The notes below the pieces were generated by a model. It worked only from the letters and a program-made list of their open reading frames with translations, ran no database searches and was not told the origin of the DNA. DNA of 64,000 nt from Planctomycetota bacterium. GTDB lineage: Bacteria; Planctomycetota; UBA8108; UBA1146. The position numbers were made by a program, and so were the translations under genes. Positions 25,516 through 33,661 of this stretch are shown here, one piece after another; within the stretch, counting starts at the first letter, position 1; each line of letters begins with the position of its first letter. Location: assembly GCA_016776905.1 (NCBI GenBank), contig JADHSM010000002.1:124001-188000 (forward strand), in the 5' to 3' direction.

Positions 25516-27069
25516 ATGAAAACCTCGATGCTGAGATCCGCACCCAAGTTGTTGGCCATCTTCGTTCTGGCAGCTTTGGTACTGCCTGCACTCGTTGAAG
25601 ATAGTCCATCTGCTGAAGCAAAATTAGGGACGACATCAGAAGTCAAAAGCCGTCCCCTCATGGGTGACGATGATGCTCCTACAGTCCCCGATTCAACGCC
25701 ATCCGCCGAAAGTCAGAACCTGTTTCTGGTCTATTCGGTAAACAATGTGGGTTACATCGATGTCTGCGGCTGCAAACGCAAAAAAGTACGCCAAGGGTCG
25801 CTCACTCGTAGGGCGTCTTACCTGAAACAGGCAAAATTCCATCATGATAATATTTGCTTACTCGATGGAGGAAACACTCTGTTTGGCCCCGACGATGGCA
25901 AGGCCAAAGACTTTGAGAAGAAGCAGTTGAAGGAAAAAGCCAAGTTGATTGTCGAGTCCTACAATCGCATGGGCTACCAATCGATGCTGGTCGGCCATCA
26001 CGACATCACACTCGGCCTCGAAATCTTGCAAGAGTGTGAAAAGATGGCAAAGTTCCCCTTCCTCTCTGCAAACATGCGTTACAAAGATGATAACAGTAGA
26101 GTCTTTGCCCCCACTACCGTGGTCGAATGCAAAGGTCTCAAAGTGGGTGTTTTAGGACTCACGATCGATACCATTCCAGAATACTATCTTGAGCGAGCAA
26201 ACCCTGACCGTCCTCTCGTCCTGACAAAAGCGATCGATGAGGCAAAAAGCCTTATCCCCGAGTTACGATCTCAGTGTGATATTCTTGTTCTCCTCTCCGC
26301 CAATTCTGCAGAAACCAACCGAGAGATTGCGGCTGCCGTACCCGGCATCGACGTCATCGTTGACCCTCTGATCGAATTAGGAAATCACAAAGTCTGGGTT
26401 GACGAAGAACTCAGTATGGAACAACTGGGTGAAACCTTGATGGTACGCACAGATGCCCAAGGTGCTCGGCTCGGTACTCTCGATATCGACTGGATAGACG
26501 GAGGCAGACCGATGGTCTCCCTCTCTTTCGATAGTGCTCCACCTGCTGGACGCTCTACATACTGGTACGAGAGAGCCTCTATGGAACCGCACCTACTGGA
26601 AGACCCTGACATCATGGGTTTGGTGGAGGCCTTCAGAAAAGGATCCGCCTTCGTCAATATCGATGCTCTTCCAGAACTCCCCCACAAGGACAAGTATTTG
26701 ACGGCGAGCACCTGCTCGATGTGCCATGTGGAGCAAACCGATTTCTGGAAAGGTACAACCCACGCTGATGCTTTTGCAAGTTTGGTGGAAACAGGTGATC
26801 AGTGGCGTCAGGACTGCATCGCCTGTCATGTTCTGGGTTACGGACAAGCCTTTATCGCTCCAGAAGAAGCGGAACCCTACAAGAATGTACAGTGTGAAAA
26901 CTGTCATGGACTGAATCCTGGGCACCCTCAAGACCCCGTAAATCACCCTTGGGGTGCCGTCAAGGAGACCTCGTGCCTCACATGCCACAATAAAAATCAG
27001 ACTCGTATCGACTTCGTCTTTAGCCGTGAACGTCGCAAAGTGGCGTGTCCTCCGCTGAAAAGAAACTGA
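25516..27069 (+). CDS. UshA-like tetraheme cytochrome, cysteine paralogue
   Basis: A 517-residue exported protein and tandem paralogue of the selenoprotein. After a signal peptide (hydrophobic core LLAIFVLAALVLPAL) and a linker comes the UshA-like domain: NNVGYIDVCGCKRKK with Cys84 and Cys86, LDGGNTLFG, VGHHDITLG and VPGIDVIVDP. The second catalytic histidine region typical of UshA (GGHTH) is absent, so phosphatase activity is doubtful. The C-terminal part has four CxxCH haem motifs (CSMCH, CIACH, CENCH, CLTCH) in the same order as the neighbour. A TTG at 25501 is also in frame, but the ATG at 25516 gives a normal signal peptide. The gene is 25 bases after the selenoprotein gene and ends the operon. 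Confidence 0.88.
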   Translation: MKTSMLRSAPKLLAIFVLAALVLPALVEDSPSAEAKLGTTSEVKSRPLMGDDDAPTVPDSTPSAESQNLFLVYSVNNVGYIDVCGCKRKKVRQGSLTRRASYLKQAKFHHDNICLLDGGNTLFGPDDGKAKDFEKKQLKEKAKLIVESYNRMGYQSMLVGHHDITLGLEILQECEKMAKFPFLSANMRYKDDNSRVFAPTTVVECKGLKVGVLGLTIDTIPEYYLERANPDRPLVLTKAIDEAKSLIPELRSQCDILVLLSANSAETNREIAAAVPGIDVIVDPLIELGNHKVWVDEELSMEQLGETLMVRTDAQGARLGTLDIDWIDGGRPMVSLSFDSAPPAGRSTYWYERASMEPHLLEDPDIMGLVEAFRKGSAFVNIDALPELPHKDKYLTASTCSMCHVEQTDFWKGTTHADAFASLVETGDQWRQDCIACHVLGYGQAFIAPEEAEPYKNVQCENCHGLNPGHPQDPVNHPWGAVKETSCLTCHNKNQTRIDFVFSRERRKVACPPLKRN

Positions 27070-27098
27070 TCCCCTCCTCAGACTCACACCTCGCAAAG

Positions 27099-27129
27099 AG
27101 GCCTGCCCAACCGGGCAGGCCTTTTTTTT
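27099..27129 (+). terminator. Rho-independent terminator of the sigma/cytochrome operon
   Basis: A 10-bp stem (27099-27108 with 27113-27122) with an AACC loop is followed by an unbroken T-run to 27129. It lies 29 bases after the last gene of the operon. Confidence 0.93.
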
Positions 27130-27241
27130 GTAATTTACCCAAAATCAGGTGAATATTCCTCCTGTGATAACGTTATTCCTGTGCCAAGGGCTCACAAGCA
27201 GTCCAAGGCAGACGTGGCACCTTCGAAAGAGAGAATGAACG

Positions 27242-28087
27242 ATGACAAAGAATTCAAATGCCCGAAAATTTACCACTCAAGGTGTAGGGCTCATCTTGGT
27301 ACTGCTCTTCCTCGTTGGAGGATGTGTCAGTGCGTCTGGTGGAAGTGAACGCTACAAAGAGTTGGTCGTAAAGGCCGAATGGGTCGACGGTGTCCCCGAA
27401 TTTGTAGGGGATCGGCCCGGTGGCGACGAGCGTGTGATCAGTATTCAAGTCCGCAATCCATCCGGTATCGATCTGGATACTCGCAAATTAAGAGCTCTTC
27501 TCGCAGCTCGCGTTGAAGAAGACGGTTGGACAGTCACTCGTGACCCCGGAGAAGCCCTCTACGATCTCACCGCTGTCGTCAAGTTTTGGGGACGTAATGA
27601 AAACCTTCCTGACGATTCCAGCAAAATGGGACAACTCTTCGGAACCGTAGCAGGAGCCGCCATCGCTAAAAATCAAGTTCGTGGCAAAGGTGACTCCACT
27701 CGTGAAAATAGTGTCATTGCTGGAGCCATCGTCGGCTCTGTTCTCGGTGAAATGCTGGACCGTAAGACTCGTAGCGAAGCGTTTTCAATGATCATCGAAA
27801 CCAGAATAGATGAAACTGTTGGTGGAACTGTCAGCAAAGAGCTCAAAGATAACTCACGAAAAGCGGGAGGAAGTGGAACCGCTGGGTTGCACGGCGACAA
27901 CACAATTACCGCAGGCTCTGACGTCAATAAAACCCGTATACAGCAATCCTATGAAACGTTGAGCAATACGGTTCGGATCAAAAACACTCTCATCATCACT
28001 GCGCGCCAACGAGCCCTTACTGAAGAGATCGCATTACCCGCGGTCGAACAACGCTTGGAACGTATTATCCCAGAAATTCTGCCATAG
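27242..28087 (+). CDS. TraT-like outer-membrane lipoprotein
   Basis: A 281-residue lipoprotein with signal peptide and lipobox (LLFLVGGC). The mature part resembles the plasmid entry-exclusion and serum-resistance protein TraT: a block of paired strands (RVISIQVRNPSGIDLDTRKL, then an ALYDLTAVVKFWG segment), a Gly/Ala-rich central stretch with a possible membrane-inserting segment (GAIVGSVLGEM), FSMIIETRIDE, and a terminal YETLSNTVRIKNTLIITARQ region. The central and C-terminal parts are longer than in F-plasmid TraT. The ATG at 27242 has GAGAG upstream. It stands alone between two strong terminators, so it is a single-gene transcript. No conjugation gene is nearby. Confidence 0.7.
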   Translation: MTKNSNARKFTTQGVGLILVLLFLVGGCVSASGGSERYKELVVKAEWVDGVPEFVGDRPGGDERVISIQVRNPSGIDLDTRKLRALLAARVEEDGWTVTRDPGEALYDLTAVVKFWGRNENLPDDSSKMGQLFGTVAGAAIAKNQVRGKGDSTRENSVIAGAIVGSVLGEMLDRKTRSEAFSMIIETRIDETVGGTVSKELKDNSRKAGGSGTAGLHGDNTITAGSDVNKTRIQQSYETLSNTVRIKNTLIITARQRALTEEIALPAVEQRLERIIPEILP

Positions 28088-28124
28088 ATCCGCTCTACAA
28101 TTTGTAGATAGGATTCAATAGCTC

Positions 28125-28168
28125 ATCAACTCGTCCGAGATTTATCATCTCGGACGAGTTGATTTTTT
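28125..28168 (+). terminator. Rho-independent terminator
   Basis: A perfect 16-bp stem (28125-28140 with 28148-28163) with a 7-nt loop is followed by six T residues. It lies 37 bases after the TraT-like gene. Confidence 0.93.
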
Positions 28169-28317
28169 GGAGTGTACTCATTGTTGATCTTTGAAAATCG
28201 TGCTGCTCATGATAGGACGACTCGATCAGGGAAGCGGTCCCAGCATCCGTAGACTCTGATCTTTCACAGACGAATCCAGTCTTGCCAGCGATATCCTCAT
28301 CAGCGGAAAATACTTCT

Positions 28318-29160
28318 CTAATCGACTGAGACCGTCAATCGCTGTAGCTCTTCCATAAAATTGTCGAACTCCCCATCACTTCCTGACCATAAGAAGGCCT
28401 GGAGCCAGCCTTCTGAATTCGGGGGTATCCATAATTTTTCGGTATCGACGCCATCAGACTCAGTAAACCGAAAAGTAAATGCAGGCGGGCCACCTTTTAC
28501 CTCCCCTCCTGCAGAGAGAACAAGATTTTTTGCTTCCGCATATCGCCGATCAATACGATCTCTAAACTGTTGGACGTCAAATCCTTCCAGTTTATCGGCG
28601 AGGGAAAACAGCCCACGAATCGGCGGAGTACAGGGAGTCTCTGCGATCTGTTCAAATTTTCGGTAACGATTCAGATCTAAATAGCCTTGAAGCGGTTGAA
28701 CTCGATGCCAAAAGTCTTTGCGAACGAATGCCATCGACCAGACAGTGTCGCCTCCAAACTGCTTAGAGCTGACTGTGACAACCACCTGGGCTGATTCTGG
28801 AAATTGAAAGTAGGGCAATGCAGAAACCGCATCAACGATATGACACCCGCTCACGTCGCAGAATCGGGAATCATTCGTTTCATGAAGAACGCCAAAGGCG
28901 AGGTCTGAGTCTTCCGAATGATGGACTTCAGCAACACGGTGACTGAACCCCCCCTCCGTACACACTCGAACAGTGCCTCCGAAGGTTCGAATCACACTTT
29001 CTATGGCAAGAGAGCCGCTGAGTGGCAAGAGAAGAATGTCCCAATCGATGGAACGAAGGTGGAAGATGGAGAAAAGAGAGGATTGGACTTGCCGATATGC
29101 TGTGCGGAATGCAGCACTTCTATGATGAGTATTCTCATTTGGATTGGGCCAAAATCCCAT
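28318..29160 (-). CDS. Compact class V aminotransferase-like protein (PhnW/AGXT relative)
   Basis: A 280-residue PLP-enzyme-like protein. The N-terminus (NTHHRSAAFRTAYRQVQ) matches the HRSxxF segment of alanine-glyoxylate and 2-aminoethylphosphonate aminotransferases. SGSLAIESVIRTF corresponds to the glycine-rich PLP loop, HIVDAVSALP to the Asp strand, and VTVSSKQFGG to the PLP lysine. TPCTPPIRGLFSLADKL is the C-terminal domain start. The family normally has about 350-380 residues, and here much of the region between the PLP loop and the Asp strand is missing, so activity is uncertain. The start at 29160 is the first ATG after an in-frame stop. A 19-bp tandem array stands 40 bases upstream of the start. 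Confidence 0.6.
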   Translation of the reverse strand: MGFWPNPNENTHHRSAAFRTAYRQVQSSLFSIFHLRSIDWDILLLPLSGSLAIESVIRTFGGTVRVCTEGGFSHRVAEVHHSEDSDLAFGVLHETNDSRFCDVSGCHIVDAVSALPYFQFPESAQVVVTVSSKQFGGDTVWSMAFVRKDFWHRVQPLQGYLDLNRYRKFEQIAETPCTPPIRGLFSLADKLEGFDVQQFRDRIDRRYAEAKNLVLSAGGEVKGGPPAFTFRFTESDGVDTEKLWIPPNSEGWLQAFLWSGSDGEFDNFMEELQRLTVSVD

Positions 29161-29201
29161 TTGAACTCGATTCCAAGAGCACTCTCAAGCCAGAGCACTC
29201 T

Positions 29202-29258
29202 CATGCCGATGACGCTCCCCCATGCCGATGACGCTCCCCCATGCCGATGACACTCCCC
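29202..29258 (-). repeat. Tandem array, 3 x 19 bp, upstream of the aminotransferase-like gene
   Basis: Three 19-bp units (plus strand CATGCCGATGACGCTCCCC), the third with one change. Read on the minus strand, each unit carries GGGGAG followed about ten bases later by ATG, so it looks like a repeated translation start. A diverged 16/17-bp direct repeat (CAGAGCACTCTC) adjoins at about 29174-29203. Confidence 0.85.
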
Positions 29259-29544
29259 TAAGGTGTGTGAAGTTTAACTGTATAAAGACTGGATGGCTAG
29301 CACACGGATATGCTGTCAAACGGCGGATCGTGGCTCGGTTAAGTTCAACAAGCCATAGACCTTTTAACCGTCGATCTTAAGTTCAATAGATAAACTTGTT
29401 TAAGAAAATCCGAATACAACGGTAATAAACAGTGACCGCAAGAAGTTATCACGAAAACAGTTCATGTAGAATTACATACAAAATTGTTATGAACATCACT
29501 ATACTTAATGCTCATTAGATTGCTCTTGTGGGAGGGCTAATCCA
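29259..29544. other. A+T-rich intergenic region
   Basis: About 290 bases between the array and the CRTAC1 gene. It is clearly richer in A+T than the surroundings and presumably holds the promoter of the CRTAC1-TPR cassette. I see no gene and no hairpin I can support. Confidence 0.4.
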
Positions 29545-31431
29545 TTGGGATTCAGTGATGTCATAAAAAGTTGCGACAGGTTGTTCTTGGATTTCATTCC
29601 GAAGAGTACTTGCATCTTATTTTCACGATTACAAAACAACGTTAGAGTTCCTCGATATCCGGCTTCAAACCTCAAAGTCGCCGCTATGGCTTTGATATCG
29701 CTGACTTTTATTCCAGCTTGTAGTTCCGACAACAAACAAAAGCCGATATCTAATTCTAAACTTGAATTAAACACACCATTCGATAAAGAATCCCTACCCC
29801 AGAATGTTGCTGATCATACAAAAACAGCCGTCGATCCTTGGCTCGTAGACGTAACACAGCAAAGTGGAATTGATTTCACATACAAGATTCATATCGAAAC
29901 AGCAGGCCCCCTGATTGCCGCAGTGGGATCAGGAATAGCAATTTTTGACGCCGATGGTGACTCCGATCTTGATATCTATTTAGCCCAAGCGAGCGATACC
30001 CTGCCCAAAGGAACTCCGAGTAAAGCGGGAATGAATAGATTTTTCGAACAGGTCGCTCCGATGAAATTTATCGACTCTACCGAAGGCAGTGGTCTCGCAG
30101 ACGAAGGCTTTACGATGGGAGTGGCGTCTGGTGACTACAATAATGATGGACTTCCTGACATTTACGTGTGCAACAATGGCCAAGATCATCTCTATAAAAA
30201 CCTCGGAGGAGGACAATTCACTAATGTCACCATTGAAGCGGGCATAGATATTCAAGGCACTTCTGTCTCCGCAGGCTGGTTGGACTATGACCTCGATGGA
30301 GACCTTGATTTATACGTCACTCAATACGTCGAGTATGACATTACTACTCAGTGTACTGACGCTGCTGGAAGGAAAGAATTTTGTGGGCCAAAAGCGTTTC
30401 CGCCATCTAAGGATGTCCTATTAAAGAACACCGGTGACGGTAAGTTCATTGACGTATCAACAGAATCCGGAATTAATAAAATTGCAGCGGCTAGTCTTGG
30501 CATTGTTTTTCTCGATCAGAACGCAGATGGCTTGATGGACATCTATGTTGCCAATGACGCATACGCGAATAACCTCTATGTAAACCAAGGTGACGGAAAG
30601 TTCGTTGATTTGGCACCGATATTAGGGGCCGCTTTAAATATGAACGGACAAAAAGAGGCCGGCATGGGAGTCATTGCCGCAGATTTTGACAATGATTCAT
30701 TCCTGGATTTATTCGTGACGCACCTCGTCATGGAAAGTAATACTTTTTATAAGAATCTTGGACCCAATATTGGATTCAATGACACCACAGGGCAATCGGG
30801 ATTGGCAACCAGCAGCATGCCCTTTACAGGCTTCGGAGTGAGTGCCATGGACCTAGAACTGGATGGGGATCTCGATCTTTTCATTGCGAATGGCAAAGTC
30901 ACTCGAGGAGACTCCATATTCAAATGTAATACACCACCACCCTTGACTGAATATTCGGAACCAAATCACATATATCTGAATGACGGATCCGGGAAATTCA
31001 AAATAGACAACAATCCACTCTGTGAGTTCTCAAAAGACGTCAGAACCAGCAGAAGTATTGTTCATGCGGATCTGGATCGGGATGGAGATCTTGATCTCAT
31101 TGTATCTAATGTGCAGGAACCCACCCAAATCTTTAGAAATGACGCGCCGAGATCAGGTCAATGGCTCGTCGTCGACTTGCTAGGAATAAAAGGGGGGCCC
31201 GTCACAGAAGGTGCCACTGTTATGGCCCAAGACGGCGAGGAATTGATGACGAGAACATTCACGACCTGTAAAGGTTACGCATCAGCATTCCCTGCTGAAG
31301 TTCACTTCGGAGCCGTAAATCCAGGAAACAACATTGAAGTGGTCTGGCCTGGAGGAATACGTGAAAATTTCAACATTGAGAAATGGAATCAAAGAGTTCA
31401 GTTGACCTATGGAGAAGGAGAAAAAAAGTGA
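29545..31431 (+). CDS. CRTAC1-family lipoprotein with FG-GAP repeats and ASPIC/UnbV domain
   Basis: Up to 628 residues. Repeated FG-GAP/VCBS motifs (FDADGDSDLDIYL, GDYNNDGLPDIYVCN, YDLDGDLDLYVT, ADFDNDSFLDLFVTH, LDRDGDLDLIVSN) form a calcium-binding propeller. The C-terminus has the ASPIC/UnbV pattern (LVVDLLGIKGG, EVHFGA, IEVVWPGG). A lipobox (LTFIPAC) at about residue 59 shows that it is a lipoprotein. The true start is therefore probably inside the frame that opens with TTG at 29545, for example a TTG near 29581; no candidate is compelling. It is the first gene of three with overlapping stops and starts. CRTAC1 proteins often stand next to TPR proteins in planctomycetes. Its role is unknown. 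Confidence 0.82.
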   Translation: MGFSDVIKSCDRLFLDFIPKSTCILFSRLQNNVRVPRYPASNLKVAAMALISLTFIPACSSDNKQKPISNSKLELNTPFDKESLPQNVADHTKTAVDPWLVDVTQQSGIDFTYKIHIETAGPLIAAVGSGIAIFDADGDSDLDIYLAQASDTLPKGTPSKAGMNRFFEQVAPMKFIDSTEGSGLADEGFTMGVASGDYNNDGLPDIYVCNNGQDHLYKNLGGGQFTNVTIEAGIDIQGTSVSAGWLDYDLDGDLDLYVTQYVEYDITTQCTDAAGRKEFCGPKAFPPSKDVLLKNTGDGKFIDVSTESGINKIAAASLGIVFLDQNADGLMDIYVANDAYANNLYVNQGDGKFVDLAPILGAALNMNGQKEAGMGVIAADFDNDSFLDLFVTHLVMESNTFYKNLGPNIGFNDTTGQSGLATSSMPFTGFGVSAMDLELDGDLDLFIANGKVTRGDSIFKCNTPPPLTEYSEPNHIYLNDGSGKFKIDNNPLCEFSKDVRTSRSIVHADLDRDGDLDLIVSNVQEPTQIFRNDAPRSGQWLVVDLLGIKGGPVTEGATVMAQDGEELMTRTFTTCKGYASAFPAEVHFGAVNPGNNIEVVWPGGIRENFNIEKWNQRVQLTYGEGEKK

Positions 31432-32558
31432 CCCATCAAATAAATCCTTTTCTACAATTGAGGATTCTAATTTTATTAGTCATTTTTTCTTCGATTTTCA
31501 TTACTACGAAATCCTTTTCTCAAATCACCCAAGAAGATATTCAAACTCTCACCTCTGGAGAAATCGCTCTGCCTGTTAAAAAAGCGATTTTAGGGAGTTA
31601 CTCCTTTGCGAAGGACTCGCCCTCAGACTTCAAAGTGCAACTTCAACTCGCCAAAGTCTTGGCCAGTCACGATTTGCACAAATGGGCCCAACTTCAATAC
31701 ATGGAGGCTATCAAACTCAATCCAGATAACATGGAAGCCCACTACTTAAACGGAATCAGCCTAGAGCTTTTGGGCGAATCGGAATCTTCTCTTGCCGAAT
31801 ATCAAAAGTGCGCTGTCCTCGACCCTGACTACGCCCCTCTCTCTTTCAGGATCGGAGAGTTATTAGGCCGAGCAGGAAAGATTGAAGCATCTGTGGAGTA
31901 CTTGAAGAAATATCTTCAAAGACGGCCTGATTGCGTAGCGGGACAGCGACGACTTGCACAAAGTCTCGTCACTGCCGAAAGGTACACTGAAGCTAAGGAA
32001 TACTTATCTAAGGTTCTCTTGGTTCACCCGAATGAAAAAATAAGCCTCACCTCTATGGCAACAGTCCAATTACGATTAGGTAATATGGAAGAGCTTGCCG
32101 AGTACCAAAAATTGCTGACAGAAGACGGTGTAGAAAATATCGCCTTCTCGCTCATAGATGCACTTGAGTTCAATGTGGAATTACTGAATAAAAGCCCTAA
32201 TATTTGGATAACTAAATCTGAAGAGTTCGACAAAACAAAACAATTCAGTTGCGCAATTGTATGCCTAAAAATTGCGAATGAAGGACGCCCTAATGATCCC
32301 GTTGTCCTAGACCGCATTGGTAGAAATTACTTTCGCTTGGGGAAATATAGAAAAGCGGTGCGATACTTTAATCGCAGTCTCAGTATCGACGGATCGCGAA
32401 CGATCACGCTTCACAATAGAGCCTTGGCTTTCATCGAAATTGGAAAGATTCAAAGTGCAATCCAAGACGTCGAATTAATCTTCGTCTTAGAACCTGATAA
32501 CAATAGGTCTTCCGCACTTAAGAAACAGTTAGACGCCGTGAATCGAGATCGTCGATGA
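31428..32558 (+). CDS. Exported TPR protein
   Basis: A 376-residue protein with an N-terminal hydrophobic signal (LRILILLVIFSSIFI) followed by tetratricopeptide helices (AKVLASHDLHKWAQLQYMEAIKLNPDN, EAHYLNGISLELLGESESSLAEYQKCAVLDPD and further copies to the C-terminus). The GTG at 31428 is chosen because GGAGAAGGAG lies seven bases upstream and it overlaps the CRTAC1 stop (GTGA). TPR domains bind other proteins, so it probably works with the CRTAC1 lipoprotein. The gene is strongly A+T-rich (a 120-base sample had about 33% GC). Confidence 0.83.
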   Translation: MTHQINPFLQLRILILLVIFSSIFITTKSFSQITQEDIQTLTSGEIALPVKKAILGSYSFAKDSPSDFKVQLQLAKVLASHDLHKWAQLQYMEAIKLNPDNMEAHYLNGISLELLGESESSLAEYQKCAVLDPDYAPLSFRIGELLGRAGKIEASVEYLKKYLQRRPDCVAGQRRLAQSLVTAERYTEAKEYLSKVLLVHPNEKISLTSMATVQLRLGNMEELAEYQKLLTEDGVENIAFSLIDALEFNVELLNKSPNIWITKSEEFDKTKQFSCAIVCLKIANEGRPNDPVVLDRIGRNYFRLGKYRKAVRYFNRSLSIDGSRTITLHNRALAFIEIGKIQSAIQDVELIFVLEPDNNRSSALKKQLDAVNRDRR

Positions 32559-33556
32559 TCTTCAGCCCCAAATTTTACTTACCCATCATTATTCTAGTCA
32601 TGACTCATTTGTTACTGACAGGCTGCTCACCCAATGAGCCGCTTCCCCCAGTATCAAAACTGCGCCCAGAAACGAGTATTGATTCTTTACAAAAAGAGAT
32701 GATTTCTAAATTCGAAGCTCTGGCTTTAAGATCTCCAGATAATGCCACTTCACGTGGGAAGTATGGATTTGCTTTATTCGAGAATGGAGCATTTCAAGAA
32801 TCTTTAGATGAGTTCAAAGCAGCAGCTCTTCTTGATAAGAACAATCCACTATGGGAGTACCGCACGGCACGATCTATCGCTATGTTGGGGAACATTGAAA
32901 GCGCGAACGAAAAACTAGTTCAACTTTGTAAAAAGTTCCCTGAGTACCTTCCAGCACGTCACTACTTAGCAACAAGTCTGCTTGATTCTGGAAGCCCTGG
33001 AAAAGCTCGCGAACAAATAAATCAATGCTTGGCACTCTCTCCTAATTCTTTCCCGCTCAAAACAACTCTTGCAGAAATTTCACTCGAAAGCGGTCAGCCT
33101 GAAGTAGCACTTGAAATTCTTACTCAGATTACGAATTCTGACAGACAAAGTCCCTACCCGTTTTATCTTCTAGGAAAAACTTATCTAATTTTACAAATTG
33201 CAGCCACGAATGATATTGAGAATATTTTCAGAAACTCTTTAGATTCCGAGAGAGTCATTCTTAAAGACAAAACAGAACGCTCTATGAAAGGCTTGAAAAC
33301 AGGCCTTCAAGTAGAGGTCAAAAATTGTTTATTAAGCCTGCAACGGAAAGATTGGAATCAAGCGACCGTTTCGATTCAAAAGGCATACAAGCTGTACCCG
33401 AATGATTTTCAGGTTCTAGGGCTATTCGCTCAATGCCTTCACATCAATGGACGCACGAATGAAGCGTTCACATTGATTCAGAAGATTCCTCTGACGTTCC
33501 GAAATACCCAAATCAATCTATTACTAAAAGACATCCGCAAGAAACTCAACGGATAG
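32555..33556 (+). CDS. TPR lipoprotein
   Basis: A 333-residue lipoprotein with signal peptide and lipobox (THLLLTGC). It has TPR-type helix pairs from about residue 50 (ATSRGKYGFALFENGAFQESLDEFKAAALLDKN and later copies) and again near the C-terminus (NDFQVLGLFAQCLHINGRTNEAFTLI). The ATG overlaps the upstream stop codon as ATGA. It is A+T-rich (a 120-base sample had about 33% GC) like its operon neighbours. It is the last gene of the CRTAC1-TPR-TPR cassette, converging on the thioesterase gene. Confidence 0.82.
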   Translation: MIFSPKFYLPIIILVMTHLLLTGCSPNEPLPPVSKLRPETSIDSLQKEMISKFEALALRSPDNATSRGKYGFALFENGAFQESLDEFKAAALLDKNNPLWEYRTARSIAMLGNIESANEKLVQLCKKFPEYLPARHYLATSLLDSGSPGKAREQINQCLALSPNSFPLKTTLAEISLESGQPEVALEILTQITNSDRQSPYPFYLLGKTYLILQIAATNDIENIFRNSLDSERVILKDKTERSMKGLKTGLQVEVKNCLLSLQRKDWNQATVSIQKAYKLYPNDFQVLGLFAQCLHINGRTNEAFTLIQKIPLTFRNTQINLLLKDIRKKLNG

Positions 33557-33601
33557 ATTCGTGTCACACCAGTAAGAGCGCGATATTCACGGGTTCCCAC
33601 T

Positions 33602-33661
33602 CAGTGCGCCTCACAACAGTGCGCCTCACAACAGTGCACCTCACAACAGTGCACCTCACAT
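33602..33661 (-). repeat. Tandem array, 4 x 15 bp, abutting the thioesterase stop codon
   Basis: Four 15-bp units (plus strand CAGTGCGCCTCACAA and near copies with C/T and G/A changes). On the minus strand the array begins at the TGA stop of the acyl-CoA thioesterase gene. It lies between two convergent genes. Confidence 0.9.

Noticed and set aside
29001-29204. A 67-codon minus-strand gene starting in the last repeat unit
   Set aside because: Its frame overlaps the aminotransferase-like gene and the translation resembles nothing; it is more likely a by-product of the repeated ATG.
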